NCBI GenBank assembly: GCA_945641355.1
Contig: CALZEQ010000008.1
Span: forward strand, 1 to 64,000
Direction of reading: 5' to 3'
From: an uncultured Mediterranea sp.
GTDB taxonomy: Bacteria; Bacteroidota; Bacteroidia; Bacteroidales; Bacteroidaceae
Length of the DNA: 64,000 nt
The translations under genes were made by a program, and so were the position numbers. This document shows, one piece after another, positions 44,623 to 53,358 of this stretch. Position 1 is the first letter of the stretch, and the number at the start of each line of letters is the position of its first letter. The notes beneath the pieces are model-generated. The model saw only the letters and a program-made list of their open reading frames with translations, was not told the origin of the DNA and did no database searches.

Positions 44623-45783
44623 ATGAAAGCGTTAAGAAATTATCTCGACAAGATAAAGCCGAACTTCGAAGAGGGAGGCAAACTCCACGCATTTCGTTCG
44701 GTGTTCGACGGCTTTGAGACTTTCCTCTTCGTGCCCAATGCCACAGCGAAATCGGGAACGCACATCCATGACGCCATCGACAGCAAGCGCATCATGTCCA
44801 TGGTGGTCATCGCACTGATACCGGCTCTGCTGTTCGGTATGTACAACGTAGGTTACCAGCACTTCAAGGCAGCCGGCATCGACGGCAGCTTCTGCGAGCT
44901 GTTTGCCTATGGTTTCCTGGCCGTACTGCCCAAAATCATCGTCTCCTACGTAGTAGGTCTGGGCATCGAATTCGTCGTAGCCCAATGGAAGAAGGAAGAG
45001 ATTCAGGAAGGTTTTCTGGTATCGGGTATGCTCATCCCCATGATTGTGCCCGTTGACTGCCCGCTTTGGATTCTGGCCGTAGCCACCGCCTTCTCCGTCA
45101 TCTTCGCCAAAGAGGTGTTCGGCGGTACAGGTATGAACATCTTCAACGTAGCCCTCATCACCCGCGCCTTTCTATTCTTTGCCTACCCCACCAAGATGTC
45201 GGGTGACACGGTATGGGTATCGGGCGACTCCATCTTCGGACTGGGCCAGCAGGTAGACGGCCTAACGGTAGCCACCCCGCTGGGTATCGCCTCTACCACA
45301 GGCGCCGCTCCCGAATTCTCGATGGATATGGTATACGGACTCATCCCCGGCTCCATCGGCGAGACCAGCGTCATCGCCATCGCTCTGGGTGCCATCCTGC
45401 TGCTGTGGACAGGTATCGCCAGCTGGAAGACCATGCTGAGCGTATTTGTAGGCGGCGCATTTATGGCTATGGTATTCAATGCCATCGGCCCCGACACAGC
45501 CATGGCCCATATGCCCTGGTACGAACACCTGGTACTGGGCGGCTTCTGCTTCGGTGCCGTATTCATGGCTACCGACCCTGTCACTTCGGCACGCACGGAG
45601 ACGGGTAAGTACATCTTCGGATTCCTGATTGGCGTCATGGCCATCGTCATCCGTGTACTCAACCCCGGCTATCCCGAGGGTATGATGCTTGCCATCCTGC
45701 TGATGAACATCTTTGCACCGTTGATTGACTACTTCGTAGTTCAAAGCAACATCAACCGTCGCGCCAAGAGAGCTATTAAATAA
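44623..45783 (+). CDS. nqrB: Na+-translocating NADH:quinone reductase subunit B
   Basis: Integral membrane subunit carrying covalently bound FMN and taking part in Na+ translocation. It has 386 aa and around ten hydrophobic helices. The probable FMN-threonine region is VDGLTVATPLGIAST. N-terminal YLDKIKPNFEEGGKLHAFRSVFDGFETFLF and the HIHDAIDSKRIMSMVVIAL segment are characteristic. Near the C-terminus NPGYPEGMMLAILLMNIFAPLIDYFVV is conserved. Confidence 0.97.
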   Translation: MKALRNYLDKIKPNFEEGGKLHAFRSVFDGFETFLFVPNATAKSGTHIHDAIDSKRIMSMVVIALIPALLFGMYNVGYQHFKAAGIDGSFCELFAYGFLAVLPKIIVSYVVGLGIEFVVAQWKKEEIQEGFLVSGMLIPMIVPVDCPLWILAVATAFSVIFAKEVFGGTGMNIFNVALITRAFLFFAYPTKMSGDTVWVSGDSIFGLGQQVDGLTVATPLGIASTTGAAPEFSMDMVYGLIPGSIGETSVIAIALGAILLLWTGIASWKTMLSVFVGGAFMAMVFNAIGPDTAMAHMPWYEHLVLGGFCFGAVFMATDPVTSARTETGKYIFGFLIGVMAIVIRVLNPGYPEGMMLAILLMNIFAPLIDYFVVQSNINRRAKRAIK

Positions 45784-45801
45784 TGAAAACGGAAGAAAGT
45801 T

Positions 45802-46488
45802 ATGAATACCAATAGTAACAGTTATACCATCATTTATGCTTCGATACTAGTAGTCATCGTAGCATTCCTGTTGGCCTTCGTGAACTCTTCTCTGCGCGAC
45901 AAGCAGAGCAAGAACATCGAGCTGGACACCAAGAAACAGATTCTGTCCGCCCTGAATGTGAAGAACGTGGCCGACGCCGAAGCTGAATATAATAAATATG
46001 TAAAGGCTGACATGCTGATGCAGGCTGACGGCTCGCTGACGGAGAACGACGGCGCATTCGCCACCGCCTACGAGAAGGAAGCCAAGGAGCAGGGTCGCCT
46101 GCACGTCTTCGTATGCGATGTAAACGGTGAGACGAAATATGTATTCCCCGTCTACGGAGCAGGTCTGTGGGGAGCCATCTGGGGCTATGTGGCACTGGAC
46201 AGCGACAAAGACACCGTATATGGCGTTTACTTCTCGCACGCCAGCGAAACTCCGGGCTTGGGTGCCGAAATCACCTCTGACCACTTCCAGGGACAGTTCC
46301 CCGGCAAGAAGACCATGGACGGTGCCGAAGTGGCACTGACCGTAGTGAAGAACGGCAAGGTGAGCGACACCACACACCAGGTAGACGGCATCTCGGGAGG
46401 TACCATCACCTCGACAGGTGTGGCTGCCATGCTGAAGGATTGTTTGAGTGCATACACTGAGTTTTTAACCAAGAATGAGGAGGAATAA
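45802..46488 (+). CDS. nqrC: Na+-translocating NADH:quinone reductase subunit C
   Basis: A 228-aa subunit with one N-terminal membrane helix (YTIIYASILVVIVAFLLAFV) and a periplasmic FMN-binding domain. The covalent FMN site is the threonine in VDGISGGTITSTGV. PVYGAGLWGAIWGYVALDSD and the ETPGLGAEITSDHFQGQFPGK segment are typical of the FMN-binding fold. nqrD starts 5 nt after the stop. Confidence 0.97.
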   Translation: MNTNSNSYTIIYASILVVIVAFLLAFVNSSLRDKQSKNIELDTKKQILSALNVKNVADAEAEYNKYVKADMLMQADGSLTENDGAFATAYEKEAKEQGRLHVFVCDVNGETKYVFPVYGAGLWGAIWGYVALDSDKDTVYGVYFSHASETPGLGAEITSDHFQGQFPGKKTMDGAEVALTVVKNGKVSDTTHQVDGISGGTITSTGVAAMLKDCLSAYTEFLTKNEEE

Positions 46489-46493
46489 GGAAT

Positions 46494-47129
46494 ATGGGAC
46501 AGTTATTTTCTAAAGCAAACAAAGAAGTATTCTCTACTCCGCTGGGATTGAACAACCCCGTTACCGTACAGGTACTGGGTATCTGTTCGGCACTGGCCGT
46601 AACTGCCAAGCTGGAGCCCGCCATCGTAATGGGTCTTTCAGTGACCGTCATCACGGCTTTTGCCAACGTGGTCATCTCCCTGCTGCGCAAGACGGTGCCT
46701 AACCGCATCCGTATCATCGTACAGCTGGTTGTGGTAGCCGCTCTGGTAACCATCGTCAGCGAAATACTGAAAGCCTTTGCTTACGACGTCAGCGTGCAGC
46801 TCTCCGTCTACGTAGGTCTGATCATCACCAACTGTATCCTGATGGGTCGTCTGGAGGCATTTGCCATGCAGAACGGTCCGTGGGAGTCGTTCCTCGATGG
46901 TGTCGGCAACGGTCTGGGCTATGCCAAGATTCTGATTATCGTGGCCTTCTTCCGCGAGCTGCTGGGTTCGGGTACCCTGCTGGGCTTCAACATCCTGAAC
47001 TACGACTGGCTGAAGAGCATCGGTTACGTGAACAACGGCCTGATGCTGATGCCCCCGATGGCACTGATTATTGTGGCTTGCATCATCTGGTATCAACGGG
47101 CACATAACAAGGAATTGCAGGAAAAGTAA
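46494..47129 (+). CDS. nqrD: Na+-translocating NADH:quinone reductase subunit D
   Basis: A 211-aa membrane protein with six predicted helices, homologous to nqrE and to RnfE. It contains NPVTVQVLGICSALAVTAKLEPA near the N-terminus, VQLSVYVGLIITNCILMGRLEAFA (with the conserved Cys that contributes to an intramembrane iron site shared with NqrE) and GNGLGYAKILIIVAFFRELLGSG. Confidence 0.97.
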   Translation: MGQLFSKANKEVFSTPLGLNNPVTVQVLGICSALAVTAKLEPAIVMGLSVTVITAFANVVISLLRKTVPNRIRIIVQLVVVAALVTIVSEILKAFAYDVSVQLSVYVGLIITNCILMGRLEAFAMQNGPWESFLDGVGNGLGYAKILIIVAFFRELLGSGTLLGFNILNYDWLKSIGYVNNGLMLMPPMALIIVACIIWYQRAHNKELQEK

Positions 47130-47148
47130 TTTTGAATAATACATTATT

Positions 47149-47775
47149 ATGGAACATTTGATTAGTTTATTCGTCCGCTCTATCTTTGTGGACAACATGA
47201 TATTTGCATTCTTCCTGGGTATGTGCTCCTATCTGGCCGTATCCAAGAATGTAAAGACTGCCATCGGACTGGGATGTGCCGTTACCTTCGTGCTGGTGGT
47301 GACACTTCCGGTCAACTATCTGCTTCAGACCAAGGTACTCGGACCCGGCGCACTGGTAGAGGGCGTAGACCTCAGCTTCCTGAGCTTCATCCTCTTCATC
47401 GCCGTCATTGCCGGTATCGTACAGCTGGTCGAAATGATTGTAGAGCGCTTCAGTCCCTCGCTGTATGCCTCGCTCGGTATCTTCCTGCCGCTGATTGCCG
47501 TAAACTGCGCCATCATGGGTGCTTCACTCTTCATGCAGCAGCGCATCACGATGGGTGCCAGCGACCCCAAAGCCATCACCGGCATTGCCGATGCCATCTC
47601 CTACGCACTGGGTTCAGGCTTGGGCTGGATGCTGGCCATCGTAGGTCTGGCAGCCATCCGCGAGAAGATGGCCTACAGCGACGTACCTGCTCCCCTCAAG
47701 GGCTTGGGCATCACCTTCATCACCGTAGGTCTGATGGCCATGGCATTTATGTGTTTCTCTGGGTTGAACATCTAA
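47149..47775 (+). CDS. nqrE: Na+-translocating NADH:quinone reductase subunit E
   Basis: A 208-aa six-helix membrane subunit homologous to nqrD and RnfA with opposite topology. Landmarks: [47 protein letters not shown] (conserved Cys of the Fe site), and [28 protein letters not shown]. It starts 19 nt after nqrD. Confidence 0.97.
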   Translation: MEHLISLFVRSIFVDNMIFAFFLGMCSYLAVSKNVKTAIGLGCAVTFVLVVTLPVNYLLQTKVLGPGALVEGVDLSFLSFILFIAVIAGIVQLVEMIVERFSPSLYASLGIFLPLIAVNCAIMGASLFMQQRITMGASDPKAITGIADAISYALGSGLGWMLAIVGLAAIREKMAYSDVPAPLKGLGITFITVGLMAMAFMCFSGLNI

Positions 47776-47791
47776 AAGAAAGGAATATACA

Positions 47792-49060
47792 ATGGACATG
47801 AATTTAACTTTAGCGAGCATTGGAGTATTCCTGGTGGTTATTCTGTTGCTTGTAGTCATCCTGCTGGTGGCCAAGAAATTCTTGGTTCCCTCGGGTAATG
47901 TGAACATCACAATCAATGGCAAGGACACTATTTCGGTGGCTCAGGGCGGCAGCTTGCTGGGCACATTGTCCGAACAAGGTATCTACCTCTCCTCTGCCTG
48001 CGGCGGTAAGGGCTCATGCGGCCAGTGCAAATGCCAGGTAGTAGAGGGAGGCGGCGAAATCCTCGACTCTGAAAAGGGACACTTCACCCGCAAACAAATG
48101 AAGGAACATTGGCGTCTGGCTTGCCAATGCAAGGTGAAAGGCGATTTGGGCATCAAGGTGCCCGAATCAGTGATGGGTGTCAAGGAGTACGAATGTACCG
48201 TCATCTCCAACAAGAACGTGGCAACCTTCATCAAAGAGTTCAAGGTGCAGCTGCCTAAGGGTGCACACATGGACTTCTTGCCGGGTTCGTACGCACAAAT
48301 CAAGATTCCTGCATTCACCATGGATTATGACAAGGACATCGACAAGAGCCTCATCGGCGACGAGTACCTGCCCGCATGGCAGAAGTTCGGCCTCTTCCCG
48401 CTGAAATGCGTGAACCCCGAACCTACCATCCGTGCCTACTCTATGGCCAACTACCCTGCTGAAGGCGATGTCTTCATGCTGACGGTACGTATCGCCACTC
48501 CGCCCTTCAAGCCCGACCGCAGCGGCTTCATGGACGTCAATCCGGGTATTGCCTCTTCATACATCTTTACGCTGAAGCCGGGCGACAAGGTCATCATGAG
48601 CGGTCCTTACGGCGACTTCCATCCGCACTTCGACTCTAAGCGCGAAATGATCTGGGTAGGTGGTGGTGCAGGTATGGCTCCGCTGCGTGCACAAATCATG
48701 CACATGACGAAGACCCTGCACACAACCGACCGCGAGATGCACTATTTCTATGGTGCCCGCGCACTGAACGAGGTGTTCTATCTGGACGACTTCCTCGGTC
48801 TGGAGAAGGAGTATCCCAACTTCCACTTCCATCTGGCCCTCGACCGTCCCGACCCTGCTGCCGATGCAGCCGGCGTGAAGTACACTGCAGGCTTCGTTCA
48901 TCAGGTGATGCTGAGCACTTACCTGAAGGACCACGAAGCCCCCGAAGACATCGAATACTACATGTGCGGCCCCGGCCCGATGTCAAAGGCTGTAGTAGCG
49001 ATGCTGACCGACCTTGGCGTAGAGGAAAGCTCCATCATGTACGACAACTTCGGCGGATAA
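47792..49060 (+). CDS. nqrF: Na+-translocating NADH:quinone reductase subunit F
   Basis: The electron-input subunit: it takes electrons from NADH through FAD to a 2Fe-2S cluster. The 422-aa protein has an N-terminal membrane helix (residues 6-27), a ferredoxin domain with cysteines in SSACGGKGSCGQCKCQ and LACQCK, a FAD domain with RAYSMANYP, and an NADH domain with WVGGGAGMAPLRAQI and YYMCGPGPMSKAV, ending YDNFGG. A strong terminator follows. Confidence 0.97.
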   Translation: MDMNLTLASIGVFLVVILLLVVILLVAKKFLVPSGNVNITINGKDTISVAQGGSLLGTLSEQGIYLSSACGGKGSCGQCKCQVVEGGGEILDSEKGHFTRKQMKEHWRLACQCKVKGDLGIKVPESVMGVKEYECTVISNKNVATFIKEFKVQLPKGAHMDFLPGSYAQIKIPAFTMDYDKDIDKSLIGDEYLPAWQKFGLFPLKCVNPEPTIRAYSMANYPAEGDVFMLTVRIATPPFKPDRSGFMDVNPGIASSYIFTLKPGDKVIMSGPYGDFHPHFDSKREMIWVGGGAGMAPLRAQIMHMTKTLHTTDREMHYFYGARALNEVFYLDDFLGLEKEYPNFHFHLALDRPDPAADAAGVKYTAGFVHQVMLSTYLKDHEAPEDIEYYMCGPGPMSKAVVAMLTDLGVEESSIMYDNFGG

Positions 49061-49085
49061 TCCCCTATTCCCAATAGACAAACTC

Positions 49086-49127
49086 ATACCCCGATACGGT
49101 TTTCTACCCTGTCGGGGTATTTTTTTT
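49086..49127 (+). terminator. nqr operon terminator
   Basis: ATACCCCGA (49086-49094) pairs with TCGGGGTAT (49112-49120), followed by seven T. Confidence 0.85.
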
Positions 49128-49174
49128 CGAGAACAATGTCACGTTTGGCACGTTCGTGCGTCTTATCTGTAGAA

Positions 49175-49684
49175 ATGGAGCTAAAGGAATTCAAGACAAC
49201 CGTACTTCCGCTGCGCAGCAAACTGATGAACTACGCACGAAAGTTGACCGACAAGACGGAGGATGCTGAAGATGCCGTACAGGAGGTGATGCTCAAGCTA
49301 TGGAGCAGAAGGAAGGAATTGGATCAATGCCACAACATCGAGGCATTCGCCATGAAACTGACACACCACACCTGCATCGACATCTGGCGAAGGCATACCG
49401 AAACCTTGTCGCTGGAGGCCGTACAAGCGGTCGCGACACCCGAAGTATCCATGGAAACCCAAGACGAGGTGCTGCTCATCCGACGCATCATCACTTCTCT
49501 GCCGCCCCTGCAACAAACCATCATGCGCATGAAGGACGTGGAAGAGTACGAAACGGAGGAGATTGCGGAAATCACCGGCTGCAGCACGGAGGCCATCCGA
49601 AGCAACTTGTCGAGGGCACGGAAACGCGTAAGAGAAATCTACCTGCACACCATACAGCAACGAAAAAGGAGGAACGAAGCATGA
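49175..49684 (+). CDS. ECF (sigma-70 family) RNA polymerase sigma factor
   Basis: A 169-aa extracytoplasmic-function sigma factor. Start ATG 49175 (MELKEFKTTVLPLRSKL) suits the family better than the upstream ATG at 49136. Region 2 is seen as NYARKLTDKTEDAEDAVQEVMLKLWSRR and ending HHTCIDIWRR; region 4 as SLPPLQQTIMRMKDVEEYETEEIAEITGCSTEAIRSNLSRARKRVREI. The stop overlaps the start of the next gene (ATGA), the typical coupling of an ECF sigma with its anti-sigma. Confidence 0.92.
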   Translation: MELKEFKTTVLPLRSKLMNYARKLTDKTEDAEDAVQEVMLKLWSRRKELDQCHNIEAFAMKLTHHTCIDIWRRHTETLSLEAVQAVATPEVSMETQDEVLLIRRIITSLPPLQQTIMRMKDVEEYETEEIAEITGCSTEAIRSNLSRARKRVREIYLHTIQQRKRRNEA

Positions 49685-50103
49685 AGCACATAGAAGAACT
49701 GCTGGAAAAGTATTTCGAGGGCGAAACCACCTGTGAGGAGGAACGGACATTACGACGATATTTCTGCTCGGAACAGGTGCCCGACCACCTGGGCGTCTAC
49801 CGTCCGCTCTTTGCCTACATCAGCCAAGAGGCCGTGCTGCATACCCACCGCCATCGCCTCTCTCCTCTGCACCAACTAACATATCGTCGCTGGACAGTCA
49901 TCATCGGAGGAATGGCCGCTGCCGTACTCCTGTTGGCCGGCAGCGTACGATGGCTGACAGATGCAAGCCAACCGACCAGCTATGTCATCATCGACGGTGT
50001 CTGCTACACAGACAGGCAGTTGGTGGAGGCCAAAGCACAAGAGGCACTGGAGAACGTGAGCTTCACAGCCGACGAGATAAGCGAACTGATGTTTCAACCC
50101 TAA
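49681..50103 (+). CDS. single-pass membrane protein, putative anti-sigma factor
   Basis: A 140-aa protein whose start overlaps the sigma stop as ATGA. The N-terminal 85 residues (MKHIEELLEKYFEGETTCEEERTLRRYF) are cytoplasmic and helical, followed by one membrane helix (WTVIIGGMAAAVLLLAGSV, about residues 77-96) and a short periplasmic tail. The topology and coupling match anti-sigma factors, though no zinc motif (HxxxCxxC) is present and the length is small. Similar N-terminal segments occur in Bacteroidetes sigma-linked genes. Confidence 0.7.
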   Translation: MKHIEELLEKYFEGETTCEEERTLRRYFCSEQVPDHLGVYRPLFAYISQEAVLHTHRHRLSPLHQLTYRRWTVIIGGMAAAVLLLAGSVRWLTDASQPTSYVIIDGVCYTDRQLVEAKAQEALENVSFTADEISELMFQP

Positions 50104-50126
50104 TACAAAGAAAGGAGCATAGATAT

Positions 50127-50600
50127 ATGAACAGAAACAGATACTTCAACCCACGCATCTGCTGCCTGATAGCCATGTTGACCTGCCTGAGCCTGCACAC
50201 CTGGGCACAAGAGGGGCTTCGGATTGGACCACTGTTCGAAAAATACGGCCGGCAGAAGAACGTCACCCGAGTGGAACTGAATGGAAGCATCCTGAAATCG
50301 TATCGGATGACGATATACAAGAGTCTGATATTCAAGGATGTCACTCCCTATCTGGAGGAGATACAGCAAGCCATTGAGAATGACAAGCGGACAGGTACCC
50401 AAAAGGCACAGGAAGTGATGGAGAGCGGACGGCTGCTGAGCGGATACTACCAGCTGGACGATGTACAGCGAAAAGGCAAGACGCAGAAACGCTACATCTT
50501 GTTCAAGCTGGGCAGAGAAGAGAGCGCCACCCTAATCTACATCGAAGGCTCGCTCCACGAGGAGGAACTGATGCAGATGCTCTACAAGAAGGGGAAATGA
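50127..50600 (+). CDS. small exported protein of unknown function (DUF6108-like)
   Basis: A 157-aa protein with a signal peptide (MNRNRYFNPRICCLIAMLTCLSLHTWAQ). The mature part begins with EGLRIGPLFEKYGRQKNVTRVELNG and has an alternating strand/helix pattern without catalytic motifs. It resembles small Bacteroidetes exported proteins that I recall as DUF6108; this is tentative. AAGGAGC lies 14 nt upstream of the ATG at 50127. It follows the putative anti-sigma gene by 23 nt, so it is likely a member of the sigma's own operon. Confidence 0.7.
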   Translation: MNRNRYFNPRICCLIAMLTCLSLHTWAQEGLRIGPLFEKYGRQKNVTRVELNGSILKSYRMTIYKSLIFKDVTPYLEEIQQAIENDKRTGTQKAQEVMESGRLLSGYYQLDDVQRKGKTQKRYILFKLGREESATLIYIEGSLHEEELMQMLYKKGK

Positions 50601-50641
50601 TGAACTGACACTCAATGATAACCATACAATATACAGAAAAG

Positions 50642-51523
50642 ATGAAACGAACCTTTATTTGGGCTTGCCTGCTGACACTCGGCACAAGCCTGCTTCAAGC
50701 ACAAGAGACCCCTAACCGACATGCCACTGTCCTAAAGAGTGGCGATTCCCTTATCATCCGCAAGGGCACAGGAGACATGCGCATCAAAATCTACGAACAG
50801 AATCTCTCCGACGGAGACAAGGAGGAAGAGATATACGACGGCGTATTCATCCATCGGGTTGAGAGCGACCGGCAAGCCTTCTTTGATGCCTTACCCTTCA
50901 TCCCCAAAAGAAGGAAAAGCTGTTGCCACTACAACCCGCACTGCACAGGCCTGTTCCTTGGTTTTAGCCGCATGACGGACGACTTTTTCTCGTTCGACGG
51001 CGACAACAGCGCAGAGCTGGATTTGGGAAAGTCATGGGAGATAGGCATCAGCCTGCTTACCGGGTACTACCAGTTCCGCAGTTTGCCCAACTGGGGCATC
51101 AACATGGGTCTCAGCTGGGGATACCGGTCGTTCCGTTTCGACAATCGTGTTCTGATGAAGGGAGAACGAGAGAGCTACTTCGTAGATGGTGACAATGAAA
51201 CCAGCTATAGCAAGAGCCGCCTGCGTCACTACTTCTTCCGCATCCCCATCTTGTTGGAGTGGCAAAGCCAACACCGTTTCTTCATCAATGCCGGCCCTGA
51301 ATTTGAAATCAGACACGGCATCAAGTCATTTGCCCGCATCAACGGCGAAAAGAAACAAAGTTTAGGAAAAGGGATGTACGTCAAGCCGGTAGGAGTCAAT
51401 CTGCTGGTACAGGCTGGATATGGAAACATCGGTCTCTATCTGCGTTGCTCAAACCCGCTCTTTCAAAAAGGGAAAGGGCCGGATGTCAACCCCTACTCTT
51501 TCGGATTAGCCTGGTACTGGTAG
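50642..51523 (+). CDS. outer-membrane beta-barrel protein
   Basis: A 293-aa protein with signal peptide MKRTFIWACLLTLGTSLLQAQ and a predicted 8-12-strand barrel (outer-membrane beta-barrel/PorT-like), with strands such as WEIGISLLTGYYQFRSL, GINMGLSWGYRSFRFDN, NAGPEFEIRHGI, NIGLYLRCSNPLF and closing FGLAWYW. A basic CCHYNPHC segment near residue 95 contains three Cys/His that might bind metal. Last gene of the sigma-linked unit; a terminator follows. It is a plausible regulon target or envelope-stress substrate. Confidence 0.75.
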   Translation: MKRTFIWACLLTLGTSLLQAQETPNRHATVLKSGDSLIIRKGTGDMRIKIYEQNLSDGDKEEEIYDGVFIHRVESDRQAFFDALPFIPKRRKSCCHYNPHCTGLFLGFSRMTDDFFSFDGDNSAELDLGKSWEIGISLLTGYYQFRSLPNWGINMGLSWGYRSFRFDNRVLMKGERESYFVDGDNETSYSKSRLRHYFFRIPILLEWQSQHRFFINAGPEFEIRHGIKSFARINGEKKQSLGKGMYVKPVGVNLLVQAGYGNIGLYLRCSNPLFQKGKGPDVNPYSFGLAWYW

Positions 51524-51563
51524 GCTGTCATGAAACTTTCATAACTGCTGTTATAGCAATCAG

Positions 51564-51606
51564 ACAACAGCCATTATAAACATGTCATAATGGCTGTTGT
51601 TGTTTT
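51564..51606 (+). terminator. terminator of the ECF sigma unit
   Basis: ACAACAGCCATTAT (51564-51577) pairs perfectly with ATAATGGCTGTTGT (51587-51600), followed by TGTTTT. Confidence 0.85.
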
Positions 51607-51629
51607 AACACAATTACACATCCTGACAC

Positions 51630-51687
51630 AGAAAGGCGGGAACCTTCTTGCACAATCACATAGATTGAAGAAGATTCCCGCCTTTCT
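51630..51687 (-). terminator. terminator of the FadL-like gene
   Basis: The 20-bp arms at 51630-51649 and 51668-51687 are reverse complements apart from one mismatch. It starts 12 nt after the minus-strand stop codon. Confidence 0.8.
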
Positions 51688-51698
51688 GACAAATCTCC

Positions 51699-53285
51699 TT
51701 AGAAACGGACACCCACAGTCAGCATCACCTTGCTGCGACTGTTCGTTACCTTTGTCGCTTCGGGAGTGACCAGATAGTCGCCCATTTCGTTATAGAAGGG
51801 ATAGAAATCCGACTTATACATATCATACTTATAGGCCAAGTCAGCATAGAGAAGCGAACCTCGATAACCGATACCCAGTGTAAAGGTGTTCATGGAGTTG
51901 GTGTTGGCAAAGTCCGTATCCGTATTGATGGAATTGGACGGCAATGCCTTGATGGCATCTTCCTTAAAGGCTGACGAACTGTAATTGTAGCCGAGGCGCA
52001 TCGAAAAGGCCGGTATCGGCTTGTACTCTGCCCCCAACCGCAACGTGCTTACTCCCTTCATGCAAAGGTCTGCCTCACCTGTCTCCCACATCATCTCGCC
52101 CCCATCGGGATAATTGAACTTCATGCTCGAATAGTCCTCGTACTCATACTCTGCCCCCAGTGCCAAATAATTGCCTACGGTATAGCCCAAGCTGGCATTG
52201 AAGACCCACGGCGTACAAAGCTCAAAGTCGCGGTCCATGTCGCGTCCGTCCAGATAGTCGAGCGTATTCACGTCATAACGCTCCATGGCAGTGGTCACCT
52301 GTCCATTTTCCTCCCGCTCCATCAGCACATCCGATATCAGGCGGGCACCCGTCGTATAGGTCAGCTGATAGAACGTCGGCGTATGGACAGACAAGCCTAT
52401 GCGCAACGGCGAAGTCTCAATCGGACGGAAAATGACACCAAACTTGGCATCGATACCCGTACCGTGAATGCGGTTGTAGCTGTTCACATCATACCCTTCA
52501 TCCGTGCCGTACGACTCGCTCCACAACGAATTCTTGTAGTAATCCACATCGTATGCACCCACCGTGAAGCCGAAATAGAAACGGTCGTTCACATTGAAAG
52601 AGATATTGAAGTCATATTGGTCAATGCCTCCGCGTTCACGGGCACCATAATATCCGAACGCCTCATCGGGAATATAGGAGAAATAGGAATTAGCCGTCTC
52701 TTCATCCTTTCCCGTCAGCCAGCCTTGATAGCCCAGACCCGACAGCCAGCCGGCATTGTTGTTGTAGAACAGATCGTCCCGCCCATAGTCAAAAGCGGAG
52801 GCAGTACCCTGCTGGGCCATACTATGTGTCTGCGACAGGAACTCATTGTCAAAAGCCCCCATCATGCCCTGCATGGTCATATTCTTGTACAAAGACTTTG
52901 TCTTATGATAGTTGAAACCGAAGTTCAGGTAGCGTAATGCTGTATGATTGCCTATCTTGTTGGATATCACCACACCGGCATTGTCCAGCCCCCAACGGTA
53001 CTTGTTCTGCTCTGCTGTCTGACCCAAATAGTTGCTCTCTGTACCTATGACCGAATAGCCCAGCGTCAGCATGGCATCGTTACTACGATAGATGCCGATG
53101 CCGGCAGGATTGGTACCGATGGTAGAGATATCACCCCCCAATGCGCCCATGGCACCTCCCATACCCACAAAGCGGGCTGTACCGTTCAGTTCCTTCTGTG
53201 CGATGGCCGTGGCATCATATACGGTTTGCGCTCCCGCTGCAGCCACTGAAAGTGCCATCAAGGAAAAAATAATCTCTTTCTTCAT
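51699..53285 (-). CDS. OmpP1/FadL-family outer-membrane protein
   Basis: A 528-aa outer-membrane transporter-like barrel. Signal peptide MKKEIIFSLMALSVAAAGAQ; the start at 53285 is preferred over MNIY four codons earlier. The N-terminal GTARFVGMGGAMGALGGDISTIGTNPAGIGIYR is the FadL/OmpP1 hatch-like signature. Numerous barrel strands follow, and the C-terminus is KVMLTVGVRF, ending in Phe. Bacteroidetes homologues are sometimes annotated as hemin receptors, but hydrophobic-compound uptake is the family-level inference. It follows the low-complexity secreted protein by 73 nt. Confidence 0.85.
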   Translation of the reverse strand: MKKEIIFSLMALSVAAAGAQTVYDATAIAQKELNGTARFVGMGGAMGALGGDISTIGTNPAGIGIYRSNDAMLTLGYSVIGTESNYLGQTAEQNKYRWGLDNAGVVISNKIGNHTALRYLNFGFNYHKTKSLYKNMTMQGMMGAFDNEFLSQTHSMAQQGTASAFDYGRDDLFYNNNAGWLSGLGYQGWLTGKDEETANSYFSYIPDEAFGYYGARERGGIDQYDFNISFNVNDRFYFGFTVGAYDVDYYKNSLWSESYGTDEGYDVNSYNRIHGTGIDAKFGVIFRPIETSPLRIGLSVHTPTFYQLTYTTGARLISDVLMEREENGQVTTAMERYDVNTLDYLDGRDMDRDFELCTPWVFNASLGYTVGNYLALGAEYEYEDYSSMKFNYPDGGEMMWETGEADLCMKGVSTLRLGAEYKPIPAFSMRLGYNYSSSAFKEDAIKALPSNSINTDTDFANTNSMNTFTLGIGYRGSLLYADLAYKYDMYKSDFYPFYNEMGDYLVTPEATKVTNSRSKVMLTVGVRF

Positions 53286-53358
53286 ATATATATTCATTCA
53301 TTTTTGTGTGATACCATATTATATATAACGACTTTCTCATCCATACAAATAGTCCCGA

